Positions 10,708 to 21,436 of a stretch of DNA of 64,000 bases are shown here, one piece after another. The translations under genes and the position numbers were made by a program. The stretch lies in assembly GCA_039090855.1 (NCBI GenBank), contig CM077002.1, positions 82,588,194 through 82,652,193 on the forward strand, in the 5' to 3' direction. Position 1 is the stretch's first letter; each line of letters opens with the position of its first letter. The notes under the pieces were generated by a model. The model was not told the origin of the DNA, made no database searches, and was given only the letters and a program-made list of their open reading frames with translations. The DNA comes from Macrothele yani. Taxonomy: Eukaryota > Arthropoda > Arachnida > Araneae > Macrothelidae.

Positions 10708-13700
10708 GTAATAGCATTTAGTGAATATTAGTCAAATGTCATGTCTTTGTAGTTATCAGCTTTTCTTTTTGTGATATCATTACGTACCAAAAACTGATTG
10801 ATGATATTTAAAAATAAAATTGTTACCCATTGAATTATGATTTTTCATATGATTTCCGTTTTTGATAATTATGAAATCTTTTAAAAAAAATTCTTGTGTA
10901 TTTTATTCTTAGATGTGTTGAAAATTGGAGTTTTGAAATTCGAAAAAATTATGATAATATTTTATTAGGGAAATAATTACTTTTAGTTGGCAGCAACATA
11001 TTACTCTAGAAACCACCACTAGATGTCAGGCCCGACAAGCTGTAGGATGATCGGATCTTAAGAGCAACATCAAATTACAGCATGGACCCCGACATTCAGA
11101 AATTTCAATAAAATTTCAAGGCACAAATTGTAAAAGATGAGGGAGTGTTAGTAGGATGTAAATTATCATATTATGCAGTTCCAAAACTTGTAGCTCACAA
11201 CAAAAAAATTGCTAATGGTATTTTAAAAAGCACAGAAATAAACATACTTAGAGACTATAAAAAAATAATAATCCTCCATATGTTCATAATTTCGATTCGT
11301 TTTAACCTTAATAAATTTCTGGACAATTTTTCTAAATAGAGCACTGTTAACCTTTAAATGACCATCCAAAAAATTGATCATTGCACAGGAAAGGTAAAAT
11401 TTCACCACTTTCACAAACATACAGATTTTTCTTTAATCAAATCTGCTTATTTGTTTATATTCTCTTTGGCTTTATTATGATGCATTGAAATCCAGGCAGC
11501 TTAAAACACAAAATATCTTTGGGAAATGAGCTTAAATACATACATACGGTGTGTGATGTAACTGAGTAAACAACAGGTATTCGTACTTCTCTAAAGTGGA
11601 CCAAAAAATTTAAAAACCTTCAGTTTGTTGTTCCACAATCTATTCTTTCTACAAAATGGTTAACACTGATAAATATGAGAAAAAAATGTGATTAGTCAAC
11701 ACTGATGTATAAATATGATTAACACTGATAAATATGAAGAAAACAATTGTTTTTAATTTACATACACTAGATTTTCTTATATTTGGAATAAGATATGCAA
11801 AATATCAATAATATTTCAAGCCTTGCACTTAATAATTTACCTGAGTATTAGCAATGCCCAATCATCACTTTGAGGGACACCAAACTCAGTTACTTAAGCC
11901 CCCATGCCCCCACATTGTGTGACAGTACACATGTGGCATTAAAACTTTTACTGTTCCCAATTTATTTTATATTTAAGTGGAGGTCATTCACAGAAGGTGA
12001 TTTTCTAACTTAGAACTACAGTTTATGCACTTGTAATGAGTACATGATGAACAGTTTTTTGAAATCTTGTGTGTATGTTTCAAAATACTGTACTAATGGG
12101 GAGAAAACAAAGTAATATATATTAACTACCCTGTCAGATTATCTGAGAAAGCAAATAAAAAAAAATGATTTTTTTACAGAAAATTGGCAAGTATGTATAA
12201 CACAAAGTAGTTCTCTTTACAGTTATATATAAATAATTGTACATACCTTGTCTTGAAACAATCCTACATCATTGTTCATGTTATTGCAGATCGCTGGGGA
12301 ATTCGTGGAAACTTGTGTTACAAGTTTTAGAACAACCAGGAACAATGCAGTGTACCATGGTTACATCTAAAGATAAGATCATTATTCGCACAATAATAAA
12401 TATACAAAACAATATCAAACACCAATTCATAAAACAAATAGCCAAATAACAATGTGATTAACTACGGATAAAGCGAGGAACAGCTTTTCTCCAGTGACGC
12501 TTGGTGAGCGTTCAAGGCAAAAGGTGTTGCCTGGTTTTTCACATTTACGGAAGGCATTTACTTTTATGTGGGGCTACAGTCAAATCCCAAGAACAGTTGG
12601 CTTTTGTAAAAATTATGTCCGTTACCTATGAAATTTGGCTTTTGGTCAGTCATATAGTTCCAGTGTCTCCCTTTTCTTACGGTGTTTGTTTGTCTCCGTT
12701 TCTGAAACCAAGCAAGTAATTGGACTCGAGGTAGTTTATTATTGTGGAACAGTCCTTCCAGCACTCAAGAATTACATAAGAATTACTTAGGTTTGAACTA
12801 GACAACTTATGAAGTGGAGAGTGATGATTTTTATGTAAGTTTTATATTTTTTTTCTGTGCGATTATCATGACTATTAAGAAAACAGCATTTTAAACTGAG
12901 CTACAGGAAATATTTTATTTGCCCCCCCCAAATCCTTCTTTTTTCAAGGACAGAAATTCAGTGTTCTTAGGAAAAAGGGTACCAGTATGTGTAATTAACA
13001 ATTATAAAAGTGGTAACTAGCGAATGATTCAATTAACTGATTTCAAAAATGTTTGGGCATGCAAACACCAAAAGGGTAAAATGTTGTATGATGCTTTTGG
13101 AGCATAATCAGCAGAAGAAATATGAAATTAGTTATTATAGTATCTTGTAGAGCACATTTGAATGCGACAGAAATGCCCTGAGATGTAACAGAACCTCGTC
13201 TGCATAAAGGTCACACATGATTGTTCAAAATTCAAAAGTTTAGCAAACAGTTAAAAATACCCAGTTATCAAGTTTGAAGAAACACTAAGATATCCTCTCC
13301 AATACAACCAAATGATTTTCTGAAAATTTAGATACTGGTACCTCTAAATCCTAAAACCGAACAGGAAGAACATGATGGATCTTGCTAAATTTTGGACATA
13401 ATGACACATCATATGAAAAATAGTCATAAGCTTACCATGCTAAAGGTATTTCAAGTTTTTTCTTTTAATTTTACCCTATCAAGTGCACAATAAATAGTTT
13501 GAAAAGAAAAGGTCAGATTTTGTGCCACCAAGTAGGAAAAAATTATAATAAAAAAGCTGGAAGTACTTGGAAAATTATGACTACTGCAATCAGATGCAGA
13601 AAGACTTTTTAGAATAGGACTCTTAGAATTATACCTCCTCATGAGAAAATAATTAATCTGAAAAATTGTATAAGGCATGTAGATAATAGTAATAGGTAAA

Positions 13701-14095
13701 ACAAAAACAAAACAAACAAAACTTTCTGTTAAAAAAGCATAACTTTTCTGTTATAACCTGTAGAAACTGTCATATTAAAAATCCAAATATCCTCCTAGTG
13801 GAAACATTTTGCATCATAAAAGCTGGAAAGTGTGCGGACAGGTTAAAAAAAAAATCAAATTTTCATAGTGGAGACAATGCAAAATGAATTGAGTTTTTGT
13901 GGTACAAACTGTTAGATGCAAAATGAATTTTTGAAATGGGACTTTTTTAGAATTGTGGATGTGGTATATCGAATGCAGTTATATTATTGTATTTACTTCA
14001 AGCAAGTAGATAATTAAGTTTACAAAATCGGGAAGTACAATGTGTGTATAAACATTTTAAGGCTACATTAATTAAAAAATCGAAATTTCAAGGTA
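10708..14095. other. intron-like AT-rich stretch without recognised elements
   Basis: No convincing gene, terminal repeats or splice-consistent exon. A candidate acceptor at 12285 opens a long frame to 12449, but its only plausible donor (ATG/GTTACA) has the wrong phase for the neighbouring exons. A small AACACTGATAAATATGA repeat recurs at about 11662-11740. If the flanking exon is real, this is the start of a ~31-kb intron. Confidence 0.45.
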
Positions 14096-14096
14096 A

Positions 14097-14362
14097 TGTA
14101 ATAATTACTCTTTAATCATCAGAGTGTCCCTCCTAACCCAATACACCTCTTTGCACAGTTGTACAGTGTCATGTGAGTGAACGTGAATAAGATTCTTTTT
14201 AGAATGTGGAGTTTGGCAACACACAAAAGAAGTAAGTCAAGTGTAGGCAGTGGGCGATGAAGTTGGTGGAATGATGGCGAGGAATAAAGTTATGGTTTGT
14301 TTTGTTTTTAGATAAGTGTGTTCCTTTTGGTTGTGTTAAATTATTGATAAATAACAATGTGA
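14097..14362 (+). repeat. putative 5' LTR of a gypsy-like retrotransposon
   Basis: The segment can be read from TGTAATAATT to ...AACAATGTGACA. AATAAA at about 14282 suggests a polyadenylation signal in an R region. It is immediately followed by TGGTGGCAGCC at 14363, which has the TGG start expected of a tRNA primer-binding site. Gag begins ~90 bases later. No second LTR copy is visible, so the boundaries are inferred. Confidence 0.45.
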
Positions 14363-14632
14363 CATGGTGGCAGCCTCATGGGATTTGATTAATCGTTCAA
14401 CTCATTGACACTATTGAATTCTGTCTGTAAGTACTCATTTATTCTAGAGTAATGGAATGCAAACCTCCTACTAAAATGAGGTTCAATGGTGATGTTGCAG
14501 AAAATTGGAAAATGTTTAAACAAAGATTTAATCTTTATCTGGAAGCAACTGAAAAAATTAACAAGCCTTCTAAGATGAAACTAGCAATTTTATTAACTAG
14601 TTTGGGAGATGAATGCATTGACATTTATAATA

Positions 14633-16334
14633 CAGTCAAACTCTGTTAAGACGAGCTGTTCGGGATCAAACAAATTGCTCGTTATAGCCGTTACTCGTAT
14701 AATCCGGGAAAGACCCAAAATATCAAGGAAATCATTTAAAAAATAAATTTCGTTGTCAAATATAGTACATACAATGTTTAATGTTGAGAAATACATAGTA
14801 CTTAGGTTTAGTTGAAATTACCGAACAATATTTCGGTTAGTTGTGGAATTCTTGAAAAATGCGTACATACAGTACTACAGACACACAGAACTATGCGTAC
14901 CATTATACATATTGTAGTACATACATATGTAAGTACATACGTTGTGATGCAGATTAAGTTGAAATTCTTGAATAACGGACATGTAAACTACATCATACTG
15001 TATGAAATACAATATGTACTATACAGTATTGTAATTTTTGTACCATACAGTACTTAGATAAAATTAAGCACAGGTACAGTACTATCTGCCTGAAGCACAT
15101 ATCCTTTTTATTTCGTATGAAAAAATTTGGTTAATTTTAGCTGCGTTGTCCTTGATTTCAGCCGAAAATCCACCAGATTATGCTTAACAACTGATAATGC
15201 ACTGAACACACACTCATTGCCAGAATTAGTTTCATAAAATCTAGTCAAAACATCCAAGGCATCTTGTGCTTGATTGTAAGTCACAACTTCTTGTGTTTCT
15301 GTAATGTTTTCGCCTTCACTGTCGGTTTCAATTTCTTCATTCACCACAATGACTTCTTGCACAATTTGTTCCTTCATTAAAATTCCAGTTGTTAGGACCG
15401 CAGCGTCAATGTCGATAAAATCATCAAGAGAATTGCAATTGTTAAAGGTGCTTAAATCTCTACTTTTTAACCATTCTGATAAGGGGAGATCATCGTCATC
15501 AATCACTTCAGTGCTTTCTACTAAAGTTTCCTTTAGAAGACCAGCCTTCCTATAACAAGTTTTAATGGTTGTCGGAGTTACACTATCCCAAGCTTCTCTC
15601 ATAAGACGAACTGCATCCAATACGAAAATCTTAATTTCTAGCTTCTCCATGATGAAAGCCCATACTTTTTGCAAACAGCTGAATTTTTCTCGCCGTCTTG
15701 CAGTTCCTGAATAATATCCATTTTCTCCCTGATGGAGAGAGCCTTTCTTTTAACACCAACCATTTGCTCACAATATCACACTTAATGAAAAAGGGGGAGG
15801 GAAAGCATAGCGATGTCGAAAGAGTAGGGCTGCGTGCGACTTTCTGATTAAAAAAAGGTTACGATATGTCCTGTGGGAAGTTGAAATACCGAATGCACAA
15901 AGAAAATGCATAGACCATAGCAGCCAATGAGAGAAAGCTAATTCCAGGAACCCTCTCGTAAACAGCGGCAAAGGAAAGGCTGAGAAGCTTTCCCCCACAA
16001 AATGCCACCCCCACCTACCCTTGGGCTGAAATGCAAGACGTCATAAAACATTCCTCGCTTTTCTCTTGGAGCAGGTGACACACAGACAGTCTTTTTGGGT
16101 AGCAGGTGGCTAATTGATGCCACCTTTCAATGCTCCGCTATCTTTACTGGGTGTAAAAATAAAATAAAATAAAATCTGAAAGTCTTGCAAATTTGCTCGC
16201 TATAACAGAGTTGATACTCGTAACAAGCGGGATAATTTAACACTAATTGCATACGAAACCAAACTTCTTCTGGCATTTACTCGCTATAGCCGGAACCTCG
16301 TTATACCCGAGCTCGTCTTAACCAAGTGCGACTG
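14633..16334 (-). mobile_element. internally deleted Tigger/pogo element inserted in gypsy gag
   Basis: Termini CAGTCAAACTCTGTTAAGAC (14633) and, read inward on the minus strand, CAGTCGCACTTGGTTAAGAC (16334) form Tigger-type inverted repeats. Both are flanked by TA (14631-14632, 16335-16336). Subterminal GCTCGTTATA/GCTATAGC-type repeats follow. The interrupted gag frame resumes directly after the right TA, so the insertion point is exact to the base. Length is 1702 bp. Minus-strand coding keeps only the two ends of the transposase. Confidence 0.9.
15108..15763 (-). pseudogene. pogo/Tigger transposase, N- and C-terminal remnants fused by deletion
   Basis: From ATG at 15763 the minus strand gives VKRKALSIREKMDIIQEL and then VCKKYGLSS, the N-terminal CENP-B/pogo helix-turn-helix. 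At about 15660 it jumps to MEKLEIKIFVLDAVRLMREA and CYRKAGL, the C-terminal tail after the DDD catalytic core. DDLPLSEWLKSRD and an acidic tail follow. The whole catalytic domain is missing and the junction is out of frame. The tail closely resembles the Tigger at 32800-35756 (DDIPLSEWLKLQN), so both belong to one family. This copy would depend on transposase supplied from elsewhere. Confidence 0.8.
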
Positions 16335-17078
16335 TACTTTTAAATTAAGTGATGATGAGTCGGCAGATTTTGATGTAATGCAAAAATTTGACGAGTATTT
16401 TGAATCAAAAAGGAACACCATTGTGGCAAGATATAAGTTTTTTAATTGTAAACAACAGCTTGGTGAGACTGTGGATTGTTTTGTTGCCAATCTTAAAATG
16501 TTAGCAAAAGATTGTTCATTTCAGAAGCAGGAAGATAGCCCGATTCATGATTTAGTTATTATGGGGTTAAGAGATACCACTATGAAAGAAAAACTATTAA
16601 TGGATCCTTATTTAGATTTAGATTTGGGTAAAGCAATTGATTATTGCCGAGCAAAAGAAACTAGTGTTAAGGAAGCTCAAATATTGATGAATGAGAATTT
16701 TTAAATATTAAAAACTGATGAAATCAGGTCAACTAAACCTAAAATACAGGTTAGGAACTTTAAAGATTCAAAGAATACAGTTAAAAAGAAACAAAATGGC
16801 ACATATGGTAATAGCTGTTTATATCGCTGTAGCAAGTGTAATATGTCACACGAATGGAAAAAGTGCCCAGCATTTGGAAAACAATGTAGAAAATGTAAGA
16901 AATATAATCATTTTGCTGTGGTTTGTAGAAACAAGAAAATTTATGATATTAGTAAAGCGGAAATGGAAATGAAAGCCGAAGATATTAATAATGTAGTGCA
17001 TTTAAACTCTGTAATAAATTCTGTTAGCTCTTTAAAATTAGAGTGGAGAGAAACATTATATTTAATTGGTAGTAAAGT

Positions 17079-17336
17079 ATCTTTTAAGTTAAATGCTGGA
17101 GCAGAGGTGAATATAATTCCTGTTAGTAAATTCTTCTCTTTCTCTAATGTAAAACTGGATACCACTGAAAAGCAACTCCTGGTACCGAGAACCAGGAGTT
17201 GCTTTTCAGTGGTATCCAGTTTTACATTAGAGAAAGAGAAGAATTTACTAACAGGAATTATATTCACCTCTGCTCCAGTATCTAACTTAACATCAATAGC
17301 ATGTCCAGTCTTTTACTGGACATGTTATTGATGTTC
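17079..17336. repeat. inverted duplication within the gypsy protease region
   Basis: The segment 17079-17185 is followed at once by its reverse complement (to about 17290), with a centre near GGTACCGAGAACC at 17181-17193. A second, smaller palindrome follows at 17287-17336 (AACATCAATAGCATGTCCAG against CTGGACATGTTATTGATGTT). The right arm, read on the minus strand, keeps the intact D-T-G-A protease motif, whereas the left arm has N-A-G-A, so the arms are not identical. Confidence 0.85.
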
Positions 17337-17777
17337 TTGGTATTTGTATTTTGAATTGTAAAACTAGAAAAATTTCGAGAATGCTAAAGTATTTTGTTGT
17401 TTGTGATCCTGCTCATGCTATTTTAGGCCTAAATGCATGTGAAGATTTAGGTTACATAAAACAATGTACAGGTTTGGGTGTACATCGTTGTATGTAAGTG
17501 TTCATGTCGGTGGCTGCAAACTTCTTGCAGACATGCCAACTCTCTGGATTTAGTCAGGAGACACCGGATTTTCAGCCCTTCCTCAATCCCTCCCTCTGGA
17601 TGAATGTCAAATTCTCCTGATTTTCACCAAGAATTAGCCGTTAGGATGGTCAAAATTCCATCAATTACCATGATTTCGAACTGCCTGTGAAATCTTTTTT
17701 TTTTTTTTCTGCGTCAATAGAAAGTGTCATTACAGTCATCAGTTTCGTACTTTTCCTCTCCTCCTACCTGCAAAAAG

Positions 17778-17985
17778 AAAGCTGCCCTGGTGGTGCAGTG
17801 GTCTAAGTGTTGGCTTATGACCAATCGTCCAAAATGGGTCAGAAAAAATTTGCTTTAAAAAATTTCTCCCAGCCCGATTGTCATATGATGCCTTCGGCAA
17901 AGAGCTCACCCGCTGTGGCACTAGAATGCCTGGGAGGGTCAGTAATTGATTGACAGATGTGAGCTGCCCTGCCTTCTCCTTTCTG
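17778..17985 (+). repeat. degenerate tRNA-like SINE segment
   Basis: TGGTGCAGTGGTCTAAGTGT resembles a tRNA D-arm/A box (TGGCNNAGTGG). The B box expected some 40 bases later is not recognisable. The body (TCATATGATGCCTTCGGC, CACTAGAATGCCTGGGAGGG) contains no coding sequence. This is a weak call; it could be chance similarity within the host element. Confidence 0.35.
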
Positions 17986-17989
17986 TTCA

Positions 17990-18152
17990 CAACCCATCGC
18001 CTCAACAGAGCTGTGCACATTCTAAGTGATGATATCAGTTCAGTCTTTCAACCCATCACCTCAACAGAGCCATGCACATTCTAAGTGATGATATCAGTTC
18101 AGTCTTTCAACCCATCACCTCAACAGAGCCATGCACATTCTAAGTGATGATA
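17990..18152. repeat. 59-bp minisatellite, about 2.75 units
   Basis: Units start with CAACCCATC at 17990, 18049 and 18108. Each contains CCTCAACAGAGC and GCACATTCTAAGTGATGATA. The first unit differs from the other two at a few bases; units 2 and 3 are identical over the shared part. The third is cut short at about 18152. Confidence 0.9.
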
Positions 18153-18624
18153 AACAGTTGAGTCGCGATAAATTCACTTAACGACAAAAGGGATTACTTA
18201 CAGTTGGCCTTGCCTTTTAACGAAAGGTGATGTTAGTACGATGCTTTTTGTCATGTTTGCCTTCGCACATTACCGAAAGGAGAAATGAAAAATGGTTGGC
18301 TGCTATTTTATTCATAAAAAACAACATGTGGGCCGTTTTATGTTTTCAATATCTTGCAGAATTGACTTACCTGAAAATTAATTTCAGTAGAGGGAGGAGA
18401 TGTTGATTTTCGCACTGTTTTTTTTTTTCCTCCAGAACCTTTAGTGGACCAATAATACTACTTCTGAAAAATTGTTCCTACGTCTGGAAAATGTCGATAC
18501 AAAATAGCGCTTGTGGGGTTTCATGAGCTGTATATCACCCGATTTTTCAATTTTGAAGATTGGCATGTCTGTTCTTGAACCAGATGTGTGCTGTCCAAGT
18601 GACTGCAACACCTTCTGCATGGCT

Positions 18625-19850
18625 TATACACTATCTACCAACAAGTAATTGGACACCTGTGATAGCAAAGGAAAACAAAGTTTTTTCACCTTCAGTAGTT
18701 GGTGGAGCCTCCACGAGCGGCAATTACAGCTGCGACCCTCCAGGGCATACTCTCAACCAGGCGTTGTAAGACGGCTAGCGGTATTTTCTTCCACTCGGCT
18801 TGGAGAAGACAGGTCAGTTCCTTCACTGATTTCGGATGGTGAGGTCACCCCTTAAGTTGACGCTCCAATTCGTCCCAGAGGTGCTCGATAGGGTTAAGGT
18901 CCGGGCTCTGCGCAGGCCAGTCCATTCGATTAACCCCATTGTCACCATACGAAGCCATGGTGGACCTTGCAGCATGACAGGTGGCATTGTCATCCTAAAA
19001 GTAACATGGGTCCACCCCGTAAAACTGCCACAACGTAGGAAGCGCATAGTCATCCAAAATGGTGCAGTAGGTCTCGGCGTTGAGTCAACCAGGAATTGCG
19101 ACCAAGGGTCCAGTGCCATACTAGCAGAAACACCCCCATAGCGTAATTCCACCGCCGCTGAACTTCACAGTTGGCACAACACATTCTGACAGGAGGCGTT
19201 CTCCAGGCAGACACCAAGCCCAGACCCTGCCATCTGAACGGTAGAGCATGAACCTTGATTGTCGCTCCAGAGAACCTGTTTCCACTGTTCAACGGTCCAC
19301 TGTCGACGTTCTTTGCACCACGTTAGCCGAGCAGCGCTATTGGACTTGGTGATCCAAGGCTTGTGGGCGGCAGCACGTTCATGATAACCGAACTGGTGGG
19401 TTTCCTTGCAGAGGGTATTCATCGAAAGAACACTCCTGGATGCCTGTTGAAACTCCTTGCGGATGTGGCCCATCGATTTGGTGCGGTTCTCCTGAATTTC
19501 TCTGGCCAGCCCCCGTCGGTCTCTAACTCCCAGTTTCGTGGGTCTGCCGGGTCGGGGCACATTCCGACAGTCGCCTCTCATCTTCCACTTGACAATCACG
19601 TAGGCCACTGTCGATTTTGGGTACTTCAACTCGCTGGATATGTCACGTATGGATCGGCCATTTCTGTGATACCCGACGATTACACCTTTCTCGAAATCAG
19701 AGAGCTCCGAACTGCGTGGCGTCTTGCATGCGACTGGTTTCGTTGTTGTTTCTCACACAATATTTAACGGCTGCGGCCGTGACGTGTGTCAGGACCGTAG
19801 ATATTGTCGATTGCAGGTGTGTCCAATTACTTGTTGGTAGATAGTGTATA
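18625..19850 (-). mobile_element. complete-length Tc1-like transposon, family D
   Basis: Inverted ends TACACTATCTACCAACAAGT (left, from 18627) and the same sequence read on the minus strand from 19848 bound a 1.2-kb element, with TA at both edges (18625-18626, 19849-19850). The terminal match continues with AATTGGACAC on both sides. The size and single transposase on the minus strand are standard for Tc1. Confidence 0.9.
18830..19770 (-). pseudogene. Tc1 family D transposase, frameshifted
   Basis: Minus strand, N to C: DISSELKYPKSTVAYVIVKW (first helix-turn-helix), RPGRPTKLGVRDRRGLAREI, HIRKEFQQASRSVLSMNTL (second helix-turn-helix), GYHERAAAHKP and WTVEQWKQVLWSDNQGSCS. In that last motif the family has SDESRF, so the first catalytic region is altered right after the Asp. 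Next come the VKFSGGGIML.GCF block near 19110-19160 and TLWQFYGVDPCYF with DDNATCH near 18960-19020. The end carries [17 protein letters not shown] and DELERQLKG with the third acidic residue at about 18850-18910. At least two frameshifts separate these blocks. Confidence 0.8.
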
Positions 19851-20370
19851 TCACACTGCTTCTGCCACTTTAAACCCTTCCTTCAAGTAATGTTGCAACA
19901 GAACCAAGATCTCATTCATGCTTAGTGGCCACTTTATACAAGGTGATAAATATTCAGTGCACTTTTTGAAACTTGTACCATGTATGAACTAGTTCCCCAT
20001 GCAACAAACTTTTATATGATCTGCAACACAGACAATCTATGAAACTATGCATAGTAGTGACACAGAAAAACACAATGTAAAAACACAATTTTTTTCCCCA
20101 GACACCCCAATAATCACCACCAAGTTTAGTGGCTTCAACTTGCTAATAACATTTCCTGTTAGTATATTTTTTTAGTTCGGAATTGCTGACCTTGAGAATA
20201 GGTACATTTGGGCATTTGAAATTATTGTAAAATATGTCAAGGTGTATTGTAAATTATGTCAAGATGTACATAGTAGATGAACATTAATGTTCTAAGTGTA
20301 ATAAATGCAAGTGGTGGCACTATGTATTCTCACAGGACAAAATGGAAATCTGTGTGTTACATGTAAGGCA
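19851..20370. other. no recognisable gene or element
   Basis: AT-rich, no coding frame and no termini recognised. It lies between a Tc1 element and the 3' end of an RTE copy. Confidence 0.45.
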
Positions 20371-21436
20371 GAAATCATCATTGTCAATCAACCATTATCA
20401 ATCCACTGCTGGATGAAGGTCTCCCAAAGTTTCCCCCATAACTGTCTTGAGCCACTCTCCTCCATGTTACTCCGGCATGTTTTTTGAATTTCAGTCATCC
20501 ATCTCCTATCTGGTCTTCTGGGAGTCTTTTTTCTTCCTCGGTATCCAGTTTAAAAATTTGGTTGTCTATCGGTGGTCTGTTCTTCTGGCAACATGTCCAG
20601 CCCATTGCCATTTCAGGAATTTTACTCTGATCATGATGTCTTCCACTCTTGTCATTTTCCTTATCCACGAGTTCCTCTTCTTATCTTTTCTGGTTACACC
20701 AAGTATGCATCTCTCCATGCTTCTTTCCGTTTTTTGCAGCCTTTGTATGTCTTTTTTAGTTAAGGTCCATGTCTCTGCTCCATATGTAAAAAACTGGAAA
20801 GATGCATTGATTAAACACTTTTCTTTTAAGACATAATGGCATATCACACTTGAAAATTGTATTGTTTCTTCCAAAAGCTCTCCTGCCAAGTTTTATGTGC
20901 CGATTATTTCCACATCAATGTGACCTTTGCTTGATATCTGTTGTCTAAGGTAAATGTAGGTATCTATTACCTTGAGCTTTCACCCATTAACTGCAAAATC
21001 TTCATTTCTTGTAAAAGTATTTATTGTACAACAGTTTTGTCTTCTGAAAGTTCATCTTTAATCCCACTTCTCTACTCTTGTCAGCAAGTTCCTGGATCAA
21101 ACTCTGCAGCTCTGAAGGGGCAGTTGCAAAAACGATTTTGTCATCAGCAAAACGAAGGTGAGTTGAATAATCTCCATTAATCTTTATCCCTTGTTTTCCC
21201 AGTTCAGTGATTGAAAGACATTTTGCAATGGGCATTAAAGAGTTTGGGAGATATGGTGTCACTGTGTCTCACTCCCTTTCCAATTTTTATTGGTGCTGTA
21301 TCTTCAAATATCCGAATCTTTGCACTTGCATTTTCATAGATATTATTATTAATGCTAATGTAAGCATCTTTAATACCACAGGATTTCAAAGCCATTGTAA
21401 CTGCTGATGGTTTAACAGAATCAAAGGCCTTTTCGT
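20371..21436 (-). pseudogene. RTE-like LINE (LINE-A), 5'-truncated old copy
   Basis: The 3' end (CATTGTCAATCAACCATTAT near 20378) and minus-strand protein pieces match the LINE-A 3' half seen intact at 50030-51810. They include RFADDKIVFATAPSELQSLI (the catalytic FADD box), QKTKLLYN, FTYGAETWTLTKKDIQRLQK, RVEDIMIRVKFLKWQWAGHV and, nearest the 5' side, VRHSDTISPKLFN. Many frameshifts mark it as older than the other copies. It stops abruptly at the Helitron start (TCTTAATTATAAAAC at 21437). Confidence 0.8.

Larger units (their letters stand above)
14452..17480 (+). pseudogene. Ty3/gypsy-like gag and protease, interrupted
   Basis: The frame from ATG 14452 carries FNGDVAENWKMFKQRFNLYL, the conserved start of gypsy Gag in many invertebrates. 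A Tigger element splits Gag at 14632/16335. The rest of the capsid region follows (FFNCKQQLGETVDCFVANLK), then two zinc knuckles at about 16830-16930 (CSKC...H....C and CRKCKKYNHFAVVCR, the CX2CX4HX4C form). A retropepsin segment starts near 17085. Its active-site motif reads N-A-G-A where D-T-G-A is expected, so the catalytic Asp is lost. It then runs into a palindrome. A protease C-terminal motif (ILGLNACEDLGYIK) appears at about 17424-17460. Reverse transcriptase, RNase H, integrase and 3' LTR are absent. Confidence 0.8.
17528..18571. mobile_element. non-autonomous TIR element (hAT-like) with nested SINE and satellite
   Basis: CAGACATGCCAACTC at 17528 is matched in inverse by GATTGGCATGTCTG ending at 18571. 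TTCTTG occurs immediately outside both ends (17522-17527 and 18572-18577), a likely target duplication. The interior has no transposase. It holds a tRNA-like segment near 17780-17825 and a 59-bp tandem repeat at 17990-18152. The total is 1044 bp. The superfamily is uncertain because six shared bases is short for hAT. Confidence 0.65.

Noticed and set aside
12286..12449. Possible extra host exon after an AG at 12285
   Set aside because: The frame is open, but the only usable donor gives the wrong phase for joining to 41579, and the frame continues to an ordinary stop with low-complexity sequence.
17990..18152. CRISPR-like array
   Set aside because: Units are contiguous 59-bp tandem repeats without unique spacers, in a eukaryotic transposon setting.
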